Source: Rhizobium sp. Root483D2
GTDB lineage: Bacteria; Pseudomonadota; Alphaproteobacteria; Rhizobiales; Rhizobiaceae
Direction: 5' to 3'
DNA: 64,000 nt
NCBI RefSeq assembly: GCF_001426685.1
Contig: NZ_LMFB01000016.1
Coordinates: 69,895 to 133,894 of the forward strand
Positions within the stretch are counted from its first letter, which is position 1. Every line of letters begins with the position of its first letter. Shown here in pieces: positions 1-8,210 of this stretch. The notes below the pieces were generated by a model that saw only the letters and a program-made list of their open reading frames with translations, was not told the DNA's origin and searched no databases. A program made the translations under genes and the position numbers.

Positions 1-323
1 CATTTCCCGGCAAAGGCTTCGGCCAGATCATGCTGGATGCCGAGCCGCATGGAGCGCTCATAGGTTCCGGCATTTTCGACCGCCCGCGTGGCCTCGTGCC
101 ATTGGTGCTGTAGCGCCTTGGCATGGTCGAGAAACCGCAGGCCGGATGCCGTCGGCGCCGTGCCGCCCTTGTTGCGGGTAAAGAGCTTGCGGTTGAACTG
201 CGCCTCCAATGCCTTGACGCGGTGGGAGACAGTCGATTGCGTGATGTTCAGCCGCTCGGCCGTGCGGTTGAAACTGCGGGTTTCCATCAGGTCGAGGAAG
301 GTTTCGATGAGGTCGATCTGCAT
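1..323 (-). CDS. LysR-family transcriptional regulator, N-terminal part (runs off the left edge)
   Basis: About 107 residues are visible. They start at an ATG (complement of 321-323) and contain a typical LysR winged helix-turn-helix: residues 1-60 include the TAERLNITQSTVSHRVKALE helix pair, followed by the linker helix. The C-terminal effector domain lies outside the window, so the ligand cannot be guessed from this sequence. The gene is divergent from the dimethylglycine dehydrogenase-like genes starting at 592, and a LysR-type palindrome (502-516) lies between them. It is therefore the likely regulator of those genes (inference). Family assignment is firm; target assignment is by position only. 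Confidence 0.88.
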   Translation of the reverse strand, partial: MQIDLIETFLDLMETRSFNRTAERLNITQSTVSHRVKALEAQFNRKLFTRNKGGTAPTASGLRFLDHAKALQHQWHEATRAVENAGTYERSMRLGIQHDLAEAFAGK

Positions 324-349
324 GGGGTGTCCGGTGCGTTGTGGTTCAA

Positions 350-481
350 ACCCCTCCCCAACCCTCCCCACAAGGGGGAGGGGGTTTGCCGGGTATGCCG
401 TTCGCCCTTTGAGTGGAGTCACAAAGGGTGAGGTGAAGCACGGTCGCTCCCTCCCCCTTGTGGGGAGGGTTGGGGAGGGGT
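350..481. repeat. Perfect 33-bp inverted repeat, rhizobial intergenic palindrome
   Basis: Bases 350-382 and 449-481 are exact reverse complements (33 nt each) around a 66-nt spacer. Each arm itself contains a CCCTCCCC...GGGGAGG palindrome. It resembles the C/G-rich RIME-type elements found in several other gaps of this window. It lies between the divergent LysR gene and the dehydrogenase genes. It is probably a non-autonomous repeat element and can fold into a long hairpin in RNA. Confidence 0.8.
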
Positions 482-501
482 CTTGTTTCATCTCCAATCT
501 A

Positions 502-516
502 ATCGAATTCTTCGAT
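502..516. promoter_or_regulatory. Candidate LysR box (ATC-N9-GAT)
   Basis: ATCGAATTCTTCGAT is a perfect palindrome with 6-bp arms and a TTC centre. It matches the T-N11-A core of LysR-type operators. It sits 76 bp upstream of the ATG at 592, in the divergent promoter region beside a LysR gene. Binding is inferred from position and symmetry. Confidence 0.5.
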
Positions 517-591
517 CAATAAAGCGAATTCTGACCGCTTGATGCCGGCCTGCTTCGTTGCGAAAACTTGTCCCAAAACAAGGGAACAGAC

Positions 592-3039
592 ATGTCGAAT
601 TTGCCGTCTCATGCACGCGTCGTGATCATCGGGGGAGGTGCTGTCGGCGCGTCCTGTCTCTACCATCTGGCCAAGGCCGGCTGGACCGACTGCGTGCTTC
701 TGGAAAAGAACGAGCTGACGGCCGGATCGACATGGCATGCGGCGGGCAATGTGCCGACATTCTCCTCGTCCTGGTCGATCATGAACATGCAGCGCTATTC
801 GGCGTCGCTTTACCGCGAGCTTGGCGATCTCGTCGATTATCCGATGAACTACCATGTCACCGGCTCGATCCGGCTCGGCCATTCGAAGGAACGGCTGCAG
901 GAATTCAAGCGCGTCGTCGGCATGGGCCGCTATCAGGGCATGGACCTCGACATTCTGTCGCCCGATCAGATCAAGTCGAAATATCCGTTTTTGGAAACCC
1001 ACGACCTGACCGGCGCGCTCTACGATCCCTATGACGGCGATATCGATCCGGCGCAGCTGACGCAGGCTCTTGCGAAGGGTGCCCGCGATCTCGGTGCCAG
1101 GATCTTCCGCTTCTGTCCCGCCACCGGCGCCCGCCGGGACAAGGACGAATGGATCATTTCGACGCCGCAGGGCGACATCCGGTGCGATTATGTCGTCAAT
1201 GCCGCCGGTTATTATGCCCGCGAGGTCGGCAAATGGTTCGGACGCGATGTGCCGATGATGGTGATGAGCCATCAATATATGCTGTTTGAGGAAATTCCGG
1301 AGCTGGCGGCCTGGTCGAAGGAAGCCGGGCACAAGCTGCCGCTTCTGCGCGATGTCGATAGTTCCTATTACCTGCGCCAGGAAAAGTCCGGGATGAATCT
1401 CGGCCCTTACGAGAAAAACTGCAAGGCGCACTGGATCACGCCCGATGATCCCATGCCGGAGGATTTCTCGTTCCAGCTGTTCCCCGATGATCTCGAGCGG
1501 CTGGAATGGTATCTGAACGACGCCGTCGAGCGCGTGCCCATCCTCGGCACTGCCGGCCTGTCGCGGATGATCAACGGGCCGATCCCCTATGCGCCGGATG
1601 GCAATCCGCTGATCGGGCCGATGCCGGGCGTTCCCAATGCATTCGAGGCCTGCGTCTTCACCTTCGGCATCTGCCAGGCGGGGGGTGCGGGCAAAGTGTT
1701 GGCCGAATGGGTGACCGAGGGGCAGACGGAATGGGACATGTGGTCCTGCGATCCGCGCCGCTTTACCAGCTACACCGATCAGGATTACTGCATCGCCAAG
1801 GGCATGGAAATCTATGGCCATGAATATGCCATGCATTTTCCGAAGCACGCCTGGCCTGCCGGACGCAACAAGAAGCTATCGCCGGTCCACGACCGGATCG
1901 CAGCGCTGGGCGCGCAGTTCAAGCCCTATAATGGCTGGGAGCGCGCCAACTGGTACGCCAAGCCGGGCGACGATCTTTCCGAGGCGGCAACGCAGACGTG
2001 GAACCGGGCGGGCCCGTGGCAGAAGCGCATCGAGGAGGAATGCCTTGCGGTGCGCGATGCCGCCGGCATTCTCGATCTGCCCGGATTTTCCCGTTTCCGC
2101 CTGAAGGGCGAGGGTGCGCGCGATTGGCTGCTGGGTCTGACCACCGGCAAGGTGCCAAAGCCCGGCCGCATCGGTCTGGCCTATTTTTCCGACGACAAGG
2201 GCCGCATCGTCACCGAGATGTCGGTCATGGCGCTGGAGGAGGATGTCTTCTTCCTGATCACGGCGGCGACCGCGCAATGGCACGATTTCGAGTGGCTGCA
2301 AAAGCATCTGCCGAAGGACGCGGCGTTTACGCTGGATGATGTCACTGAAAGCTTCACCTGCCAGATCCTGTCCGGTCCGAAGTCGCGGGATATTCTGGCT
2401 GAGGTTTCCGGCGCCGATCTTACCAAAGGCTGGCTGACGCATCAGCCGGTCCAGATCGCCGGACTGTGGTGCCAGCTGGTGCGCGTGTCCTTTGCCGGTG
2501 AACTCGGCTGGGAAATCCACACCAAGATCGAGGATACCGCTACAATCTTCGATGCCGTCTGGGCGGCCGGTCAAAAGCATGGGTTAAAGCCCTTCGGCAT
2601 GGAGGCGCTGGACAGTCTGCGTATCGAGAAAGGATACCGCGCGTGGAAGGGCGATCTTTCGACCGACTACACCATTTTGCAGGGTGGCCTTGAGCGCTTC
2701 GTCGATTGGGCAAAGCCCGACTTCAAGGGCAAGGCGGCGCTGGAGCGCGAGAAGCAGCAGGGCGTGACGAAGCGCTTCGTCACGCTGGTGGTGGACGCTG
2801 CAGATTGCGACGCGCCCTACATGTCGACGCTCTGGCATGGCGGAAAAGTGGTCGGCGAAACGACGTCCGGCAACTGGGGTTACCGGATCGGCAAATCGGT
2901 GGCGCTCGGCATGCTGCGTGCCGATCTGGCCGAGCCCGGAACCGAAGTCGAGGTCGAGATTTACGGCGACCGCTTCAATGCGGTGGTGCAAGCGGACGAG
3001 CCGCTGTTTGATCCCAAGAATGAGAGACTGCGCGCATGA
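592..3039 (+). CDS. FAD-dependent dimethylglycine/sarcosine dehydrogenase-like protein (DAO-GcvT fusion), copy 1
   Basis: 815 residues. An N-terminal FAD-binding DAO domain (dinucleotide motif GGGAVG at 14-19; TWHAAG around 47-52, whose His aligns with the covalent-flavin His of dimethylglycine dehydrogenases) is followed from about residue 420 by a GcvT-like tetrahydrofolate-binding aminomethyltransferase half. Enzymes of this build oxidatively demethylate dimethylglycine or sarcosine and pass the one-carbon unit to folate in the cytoplasm. The ATG at 592 is chosen over a TTG at 568 because AGGGAA lies just upstream and the resulting length equals that of the next gene. It overlaps the next gene by 4 bp (ATGA), so the two are translationally coupled. 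Exact substrate (dimethylglycine versus sarcosine or another N-methyl amine) cannot be fixed. Confidence 0.85.
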   Translation: MSNLPSHARVVIIGGGAVGASCLYHLAKAGWTDCVLLEKNELTAGSTWHAAGNVPTFSSSWSIMNMQRYSASLYRELGDLVDYPMNYHVTGSIRLGHSKERLQEFKRVVGMGRYQGMDLDILSPDQIKSKYPFLETHDLTGALYDPYDGDIDPAQLTQALAKGARDLGARIFRFCPATGARRDKDEWIISTPQGDIRCDYVVNAAGYYAREVGKWFGRDVPMMVMSHQYMLFEEIPELAAWSKEAGHKLPLLRDVDSSYYLRQEKSGMNLGPYEKNCKAHWITPDDPMPEDFSFQLFPDDLERLEWYLNDAVERVPILGTAGLSRMINGPIPYAPDGNPLIGPMPGVPNAFEACVFTFGICQAGGAGKVLAEWVTEGQTEWDMWSCDPRRFTSYTDQDYCIAKGMEIYGHEYAMHFPKHAWPAGRNKKLSPVHDRIAALGAQFKPYNGWERANWYAKPGDDLSEAATQTWNRAGPWQKRIEEECLAVRDAAGILDLPGFSRFRLKGEGARDWLLGLTTGKVPKPGRIGLAYFSDDKGRIVTEMSVMALEEDVFFLITAATAQWHDFEWLQKHLPKDAAFTLDDVTESFTCQILSGPKSRDILAEVSGADLTKGWLTHQPVQIAGLWCQLVRVSFAGELGWEIHTKIEDTATIFDAVWAAGQKHGLKPFGMEALDSLRIEKGYRAWKGDLSTDYTILQGGLERFVDWAKPDFKGKAALEREKQQGVTKRFVTLVVDAADCDAPYMSTLWHGGKVVGETTSGNWGYRIGKSVALGMLRADLAEPGTEVEVEIYGDRFNAVVQADEPLFDPKNERLRA

Positions 3040-5483
3040 GCAAGCCCATCCCCAAAAAGGCTCGCGCGGTTATTATCGGCGGCGGCGTCTCCGGCTGTTC
3101 GGTCGCCTATCATCTGGCGAAGCTTGGCTGGACGGACGTGGTGCTGCTGGAGCGCAAACAGCTGACATCGGGCACGACCTGGCATGCGGCCGGCCTGATC
3201 GGGCAGTTGCGCGCCTCGCAGAACATGACGCGTCTCGCCAAATATTCGGCCGATCTCTACACCAGGCTGGAGGCCGAAACCGGCATCGGCACAGGCATGC
3301 GCCAATGCGGTTCGATCACCGTTGCACTCACCGAAGAGCGCAAGCAGGAAATCTACCGGCAGGCCTCGCTTGCCCGCGCCTTCGATGTCGATGTGCGCGA
3401 AATTTCCCCCGATGAAGTGAAGGCGATGTATCCGCATCTGAACGTTTCGGACGTGGTTGCCGCCGTGCATCTGCCGCTCGACGGACAGTGCGATCCCGCC
3501 AATATCGCCATGGCGCTTGCCAAGGGTGCCCGCCAGAACGGCGCGACGATCCTGGAAGGCGTCAAGGTCACGGCGGTTCACAAGAAGGACGGCCGGGTGT
3601 CCGGCGTCACCTGCGAGCAAAACGGCGAAACGTTTACGATCGAGACCGAGAACGTCGTCAATGCCGCCGGCATGTGGGGCAGGGAGCTTGCCAACATGTC
3701 GGGGGTCACCGTGCCGCTGCATGCCTGCGAGCATTTCTATATCGTCACCGAGCCGGTCGCCGGGCTGCAGCGTCTGCCGGTGCTGCGCGTGCCGGACGAG
3801 TGCACCTATTACAAGGAGGATGCTGGCAAGATGCTGGTCGGTGCCTTCGAGCTGAAAGCCAAGCCCTGGGGCATGGATGGGATCAGCGAGGATTTCTGCT
3901 TCGACCAGCTGCCGGAGGATTTCGACCATTTCGCGCCGATCCTCGAAAAGGCGGTCGGCCGCATGCCGATGCTGGAAACGGCGGGGATCCACACGTTCTT
4001 CAACGGCCCGGAAAGCTTTACGCCCGACGACCGCTACTATCTGGGCGAAGCGCCGGAGCTGAAGGGATATTGGGTCGCGGCCGGGTACAATTCGATCGGC
4101 ATCGTCTCCTCCGGCGGCGCCGGCATGGCGCTGGCGCAATGGATGAATGACGGCGAGCCGCCGTTCGATCTCTGGGAAGTGGATATCCGCCGGGCGCAGC
4201 CATTCCAGAAGAACCGCACCTATCTCAAGGAACGGGTCACCGAAACGCTTGGCCTTCTTTATGCCGACCATTTCCCCTATCGCCAGATGGCGACGGCACG
4301 CGGTGTGCGGCGCACGCCCTTGCATGAACATCTGAAGGCACGCGGTGCCGTGTTCGGCGAAGTGGCGGGCTGGGAGCGGGCCAACTGGTTTGCCAGGGAC
4401 GGCCAGGAGCGGGAATATAAATATAGCTGGAAACGGCAGAACTGGTTCGAAAACCAGCGCGATGAACATCTGGCGATCCGTAATGGCGCCGGTTTGATCG
4501 ACATGACCTCGTTCGGCAAGATCCGTGTGGAGGGCCGCGATGCTTTGGCCTTCCTGCAAAAACTCTGCGCCAACCAGCTGGATGTCGCCGCAAACCGCAT
4601 CGTCTATACCCAGATGCTGAATGCCCGGGGCGGCATCGAGAGCGACCTGACGGTCACGCGTCTTTCGGAAACCGCTTTCCTGCTGGTCGTTCCCGGCGCC
4701 ACGCTGCAGCGCGACCTTGCCTGGCTGCGCAAGCACCTGGCCGATGAATTTGCTGTCATTACCGACGTGACTGCAGCGGAATCGGTGCTTTGCGTCATGG
4801 GGCCGAAGGCGCGTGATCTCATGCAAAAAGTCAGCCCCAACGATTTTTCCAATGCCGCGCATCCGTTCGGGTCGGCACGGGAGATCGAGATCGGCATGGG
4901 GCTCGCACGCGCGCACCGCGTCACCTATGTCGGCGAACTTGGCTGGGAGCTTTATGTCTCCACCGATCAGACGGCGCATGTGTTCGAGACGCTCGAAGCG
5001 GCGGGGGTGGATATCGGCCTGAAACTTTGCGGCATCCATACGCTCGACAGTTGCCGCATCGAAAAGGCCTTCCGCCATTTCGGCCATGATATTACCGACG
5101 AGGATCATGTGCTGGAGGCCGGGCTTGGGTTTGCGGTAAAACCGGCAAAGGGCGATTTCATCGGCCGTGACGCGGTGTTGAAAAAGCAGGATGACGGGTT
5201 GTCGCGGCGGCTGGTGCAGTTCCGGCTGACCGATCCGGAGCCGCTTCTGTTCCACAACGAGGCGGTGGCGCGCGACGGCAAAATCGTCGGCACGATCACC
5301 TCAGGCAATTACGGCCACCATCTCGGCGGTGCGATCGGGCTCGGCTACGTGCCGTGCAAGGGCGAGAGCGAGGCGGATGTGCTGGGTTCGGCCTACGAGA
5401 TCGAGATTGCCGGAACGCGGGTGAAGGCGGATGTGTCGCTTGCGCCGATGTATGATCCGAAGTCGGAGCGGGTGAGGGTTTGA
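3036..5483 (+). CDS. FAD-dependent dimethylglycine/sarcosine dehydrogenase-like protein (DAO-GcvT fusion), copy 2
   Basis: 815 residues, a paralogue of the preceding gene with the same order of domains: GGGVSG dinucleotide motif at 16-21, TTWHAAG near 47-53 with the putative flavin-linked His50, then a GcvT/folate half from about residue 430. The ATG overlaps the upstream stop by 4 bp. Two coupled copies fit successive demethylations, dimethylglycine to sarcosine to glycine. That reading is supported by the Rieske betaine-demethylase-like gene just downstream. Which copy handles which step is not visible in the sequence. Confidence 0.85.
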   Translation: MSKPIPKKARAVIIGGGVSGCSVAYHLAKLGWTDVVLLERKQLTSGTTWHAAGLIGQLRASQNMTRLAKYSADLYTRLEAETGIGTGMRQCGSITVALTEERKQEIYRQASLARAFDVDVREISPDEVKAMYPHLNVSDVVAAVHLPLDGQCDPANIAMALAKGARQNGATILEGVKVTAVHKKDGRVSGVTCEQNGETFTIETENVVNAAGMWGRELANMSGVTVPLHACEHFYIVTEPVAGLQRLPVLRVPDECTYYKEDAGKMLVGAFELKAKPWGMDGISEDFCFDQLPEDFDHFAPILEKAVGRMPMLETAGIHTFFNGPESFTPDDRYYLGEAPELKGYWVAAGYNSIGIVSSGGAGMALAQWMNDGEPPFDLWEVDIRRAQPFQKNRTYLKERVTETLGLLYADHFPYRQMATARGVRRTPLHEHLKARGAVFGEVAGWERANWFARDGQEREYKYSWKRQNWFENQRDEHLAIRNGAGLIDMTSFGKIRVEGRDALAFLQKLCANQLDVAANRIVYTQMLNARGGIESDLTVTRLSETAFLLVVPGATLQRDLAWLRKHLADEFAVITDVTAAESVLCVMGPKARDLMQKVSPNDFSNAAHPFGSAREIEIGMGLARAHRVTYVGELGWELYVSTDQTAHVFETLEAAGVDIGLKLCGIHTLDSCRIEKAFRHFGHDITDEDHVLEAGLGFAVKPAKGDFIGRDAVLKKQDDGLSRRLVQFRLTDPEPLLFHNEAVARDGKIVGTITSGNYGHHLGGAIGLGYVPCKGESEADVLGSAYEIEIAGTRVKADVSLAPMYDPKSERVRV

Positions 5484-5511
5484 TGCAGGACATCACAAAT
5501 TCCGCCGCAGG

Positions 5512-5697
5512 CACCCCCCTCTGTCACTCCGTGACATCTCCCCCGCAAGGGGGGAGATTGGCCGCAGCCGCTGCGGCTCTCTCCACTTTTCCTCGTTCCA
5601 CACCCGTTCCGTTCGTTTTTGTCGGACAGAGAAACATCCGCGATCGCCCGATCTCCCCCCTTAAGGGGGAGATGTCACGCAGTGACAGAGGGGGGTG
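5512..5697. repeat. Long inverted repeat (47-bp arms), rhizobial palindromic element
   Basis: 5512-5558 and 5651-5697 are reverse complements with only a few mismatches. Both carry the string CTGTCAC-TGACATCTCCCCC. The element fills most of the gap between the dehydrogenase pair and the Rieske gene. A transcript through it would form a strong stem, which could attenuate or stabilise the downstream message. Confidence 0.75.
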
Positions 5698-5729
5698 CGC
5701 CACGCGCTCTTCAGCCTGGAGGAAGTCCC

Positions 5730-6962
5730 ATGCTCGCACCTGACACCAAGATCACGGCAACCTCACCCGCCGACCGCATCGACCAGCTCGTCGCCGCCCA
5801 CAAGCCCGGCCATGGTCTCGCCCGGCCGTTCTACCGCGACGAGGATATCTATGAGCGGGATCTGGAGCGTGTCTTCCGCCGCCATTGGCATTGCGTCGCG
5901 CATGAGAGCGTCATCCCGAAACCAAACGATTTCGAGGTGTTTCGCATGGCGTCCGAGCAGGTGATCCTGACGCGGCATGCGGATGGGACGGTTCATGCCA
6001 TCCTCAATGTCTGCCGCCATCGCGGCGCCGAGGTCTGTACCAAGGACAAGGGCAATGCCCGTGTCTTCGTCTGTCCCTATCATGCCTGGACCTATGGCAA
6101 TGACGGGGCGCTCAAGGCGGCCCGGCTGATGCCGAAGGATTTCAAGCGGGAAGATCATGGACTGAAGAAGCTGCATGTGCGCGTCGTCGAAGGCCTCGTC
6201 TTCATTTCCTTTGCGGAAAATCCGCTGGATTTCACCGAGGTCGAAAACCTGCTGCATGCCACCTGCGGCCAATATGGCTGGGGACAGGCCAAGGTCGCCC
6301 ACCGGCAGAGCTATCCGGTCGATGCCAACTGGAAACTGGCGGTCGAAAATTATGTCGAGTGCTATCATTGCGGCCCGGCGCATCCGGAATATTCGCAGAC
6401 CCATGCACTGGAACAGCCGTTGCACATGATCGAGGCGCTGAATGCGGCGATGGAGGAGCGGACCTGCGCGCTCGGCATCCAGGTCGGTTCCGGCGACCAC
6501 TGGCAGACCTCGGAAAACGGCAAGGAAACCATTCATGCCTTCCGCTACGCCCTGTATGACGGCGTCAAGACCGGCAGCCAGGACGGTTCGCCGCTTGCGC
6601 CATTGATGGGCCGGTTCACCGAATTCGATGGCGGCGTCACCTCCGTCCATCTCGGCGGCACATCATTCCTTGTCTGCTATCCCGACCACGGAATGATCTA
6701 CCGCTTCATTCCGAAGGGGCCGGAAGCCTGCGAGATGGAGCTGATCTGGCTGGTCAATGGCGCGGCGGAAGAGGGCATCGATTACGACCTCGAAAAGCTG
6801 AAATGGCTCTGGACGGTGACCACCGACGAGGACAAGTCGATCATCGAGCATACGTCGCGCGGCGTGCGCTCGCACTATTTCGTGCCCGGCCCCATCGCGC
6901 CGATGGAGCAGAACGAGCTGCGCTATATCAACTGGTATCTCGACGAGATTAGCCGGGCCTGA
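5730..6962 (+). CDS. Rieske non-haem iron oxygenase alpha subunit, probable glycine betaine (quaternary amine) demethylase
   Basis: 410 residues. A Rieske [2Fe-2S] site is clear: Cys95-X-His97 and Cys115-X2-His118 (CPYHAW). The mononuclear iron site follows, with ENYVECYHCGPAH giving His213 and His218, and an acidic ligand in the DEDKS segment near 366-368. This layout is that of GbcA/choline-, carnitine- and stachydrine-type oxygenases, which remove an N-methyl group as formaldehyde. With dimethylglycine dehydrogenases upstream, glycine betaine is the best-fitting substrate (inference). The start at 5730 is preceded by GGAGGAA; a longer frame from 5619 runs into the repeat element and is unlikely. 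No ferredoxin/flavin reductase partner is encoded in this window. Stachydrine is the main alternative substrate. Confidence 0.82.
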   Translation: MLAPDTKITATSPADRIDQLVAAHKPGHGLARPFYRDEDIYERDLERVFRRHWHCVAHESVIPKPNDFEVFRMASEQVILTRHADGTVHAILNVCRHRGAEVCTKDKGNARVFVCPYHAWTYGNDGALKAARLMPKDFKREDHGLKKLHVRVVEGLVFISFAENPLDFTEVENLLHATCGQYGWGQAKVAHRQSYPVDANWKLAVENYVECYHCGPAHPEYSQTHALEQPLHMIEALNAAMEERTCALGIQVGSGDHWQTSENGKETIHAFRYALYDGVKTGSQDGSPLAPLMGRFTEFDGGVTSVHLGGTSFLVCYPDHGMIYRFIPKGPEACEMELIWLVNGAAEEGIDYDLEKLKWLWTVTTDEDKSIIEHTSRGVRSHYFVPGPIAPMEQNELRYINWYLDEISRA

Positions 6963-6979
6963 CAAAACGGCGGCGCAGT

Positions 6980-7507
6980 TTACTGCGCTGCCACGCCGCG
7001 GATATTGGAGATCTGCGTCGTCCATTTCGGCGCTGCGGGTTCGACACCGAAGCGGGCGGGGAAGGTGAAGAAGGTTTCGAACGTCTGCTCCCGCCCGGCG
7101 GGAACGCGGGCAAGGATCAGCGCCGTGTCTTCGCCGACCGTCGTGCAGACGTTGCCGGGGCAATCCTGAAGCGTGACGGTCAGGTTGAAATTGGTGAGAT
7201 TGGCAGCGCTCCTGTTGACGATCGTGCCGGTGACCCGGTAGCTCGTATCCGGGCGGTTGCGGGTGAATGTCAGCCCTTCCAAGACGAGCTCTTCCGGTGT
7301 GATGGCCGGACGGCTCTGGGTAAACGGCGGTGGGTCGGTCTCATTGCTGTCGCCGCTGCCATCTTTCATCCAGACCACGAAGGCCGAAACAAGCCCCAAA
7401 GCGACGAGAATGCTCAGCACCGGTTCGGCAAAACGCCGGAAGCGCGATGAGCGCATGGCGAAATATACGATCAGCAGGCCTGCAATCGCAGGAAATATCC
7501 AAATCAT
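6980..7507 (-). CDS. Small membrane-anchored protein of unknown function
   Basis: 175 residues starting MIWIF, with GGAGGA correctly spaced upstream of the ATG at 7507; a longer frame to 7603 lacks this support. An N-terminal hydrophobic pair of segments (about 1-18 and 30-52) is followed by a low-complexity acidic/Pro-rich linker. A C-terminal beta-rich domain of about 100 residues carries VTGTIVNRSAANLTNF and a QDCPGNVC segment with two Cys. This build resembles FxLYD/DUF3426-like extracytoplasmic domains, but I cannot name the family with certainty. It is convergent with the Rieske gene and divergent from the DUF892 gene. Function unknown. Confidence 0.65.
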   Translation of the reverse strand: MIWIFPAIAGLLIVYFAMRSSRFRRFAEPVLSILVALGLVSAFVVWMKDGSGDSNETDPPPFTQSRPAITPEELVLEGLTFTRNRPDTSYRVTGTIVNRSAANLTNFNLTVTLQDCPGNVCTTVGEDTALILARVPAGREQTFETFFTFPARFGVEPAAPKWTTQISNIRGVAAQ

Positions 7508-7584
7508 CAAAGTCCTCCAGTCCCCTATATAGACAGGGCGTTGACGGGATGGAAGCGCGCCGGGGACGATCCGGCCGAGGTTGC

Positions 7585-7609
7585 GGAACAAACACATCAC
7601 CAACCCGTT
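7585..7609 (+). promoter_or_regulatory. EcfG (general stress) type promoter
   Basis: GGAAC at 7585-7589 and CGTT at 7606-7609 are separated by 16 bp. This matches the GGAAC-N16/17-CGTT pattern of alphaproteobacterial EcfG/RpoE2 promoters. It ends about 50 bp upstream of the ATG of the ferritin-like DUF892 gene, a family often under the general stress response. Confidence 0.6.
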
Positions 7610-7659
7610 ACCTGCTCGTCACCCCCGACATGTTCCAATTGCGGAAAAGGAAGAAACCA

Positions 7660-8160
7660 ATGGCCGAGAAAGCCCTGCAAGACCTGTTCTATGATATGCT
7701 CAAGGACGTCTATTATGCTGAGCGCAAGATCCTGAAAACCTTGCCGAAAATGGCCAAGGGCGCGCAGAGCCCGCAGCTGAAGGCAGCATTCGAAAAGCAC
7801 CGCGAAGAAACCGAAGGCCAGATCGAGCGCCTGCAGCAGGTGTTTGAAATCTTCGGCAAGCGCGCAGTCGGCAAGACCTGCCCGGCGATCGACGGCATTG
7901 TCGAGGAAGGCGAGGAGATCCTCGAAGAATTCAAGGGTTCGCCAGCGCTTGATGCCGGCCTTCTGGCTACGGCGCAGGCTGTTGAACACTATGAAATGGC
8001 CCGTTACGGCACACTGAAGACCTGGGCAGGCATGCTTGGCCTGAACGATGCGGTCAAGCTGCTCGACGAGACCCTGCAGCAGGAAGGTGCTACCGACCAC
8101 GCGCTGACAGCGCTGGCAGAGGCCTCGGTCAATGCTTCGGCAATGAAAAAAGCCGCCTAA
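7660..8160 (+). CDS. Ferritin-like DUF892 protein, YciE/YciF family (stress-induced)
   Basis: 166 residues, the usual length of the family. The protein is a four-helix ferritin-like bundle with acidic/His positions spaced as in YciE/YciF: LKDVYYAERKIL near 11-22, FEKHREETEGQIERL near 43-57, and AVEHYEMARYGTL near 107-119. YciE/YciF proteins bind a di-iron centre and are induced by stress; their reaction is not established. The start at 7660 gives MAEKALQDLF, the conserved N-terminus, with GGAAAAGGAAG upstream. An EcfG-type promoter precedes it and a strong hairpin terminator follows. It stands alone, convergent with the siderophore operon. Confidence 0.88.
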   Translation: MAEKALQDLFYDMLKDVYYAERKILKTLPKMAKGAQSPQLKAAFEKHREETEGQIERLQQVFEIFGKRAVGKTCPAIDGIVEEGEEILEEFKGSPALDAGLLATAQAVEHYEMARYGTLKTWAGMLGLNDAVKLLDETLQQEGATDHALTALAEASVNASAMKKAA

Positions 8161-8180
8161 CACCATTGTTTCATGATCAC

Positions 8181-8209
8181 ATTGGCCGGAGACCATGTCT
8201 CCGGCCAAT
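8181..8209. terminator. Bidirectional hairpin terminator
   Basis: ATTGGCCGGAGAC and GTCTCCGGCCAAT form a perfect 13-bp stem with a 3-nt loop. TTCTATTT follows on the plus strand. It lies between the convergent DUF892 and siderophore-binding-protein genes and can serve both. Confidence 0.75.
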
Positions 8210-8210
8210 T

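Noticed and set aside
345..485. CRISPR array or insertion-sequence end
   Set aside because: The repeats are inverted, not regularly spaced direct repeats, and no transposase frame or cas gene is present.
2961..5255. Open frame of 764 codons antisense to the second dehydrogenase gene
   Set aside because: It runs opposite a gene with clear FAD and folate domains, has no recognisable domain, and is His/Arg/Gly-rich as expected of the reverse strand in high-GC DNA.
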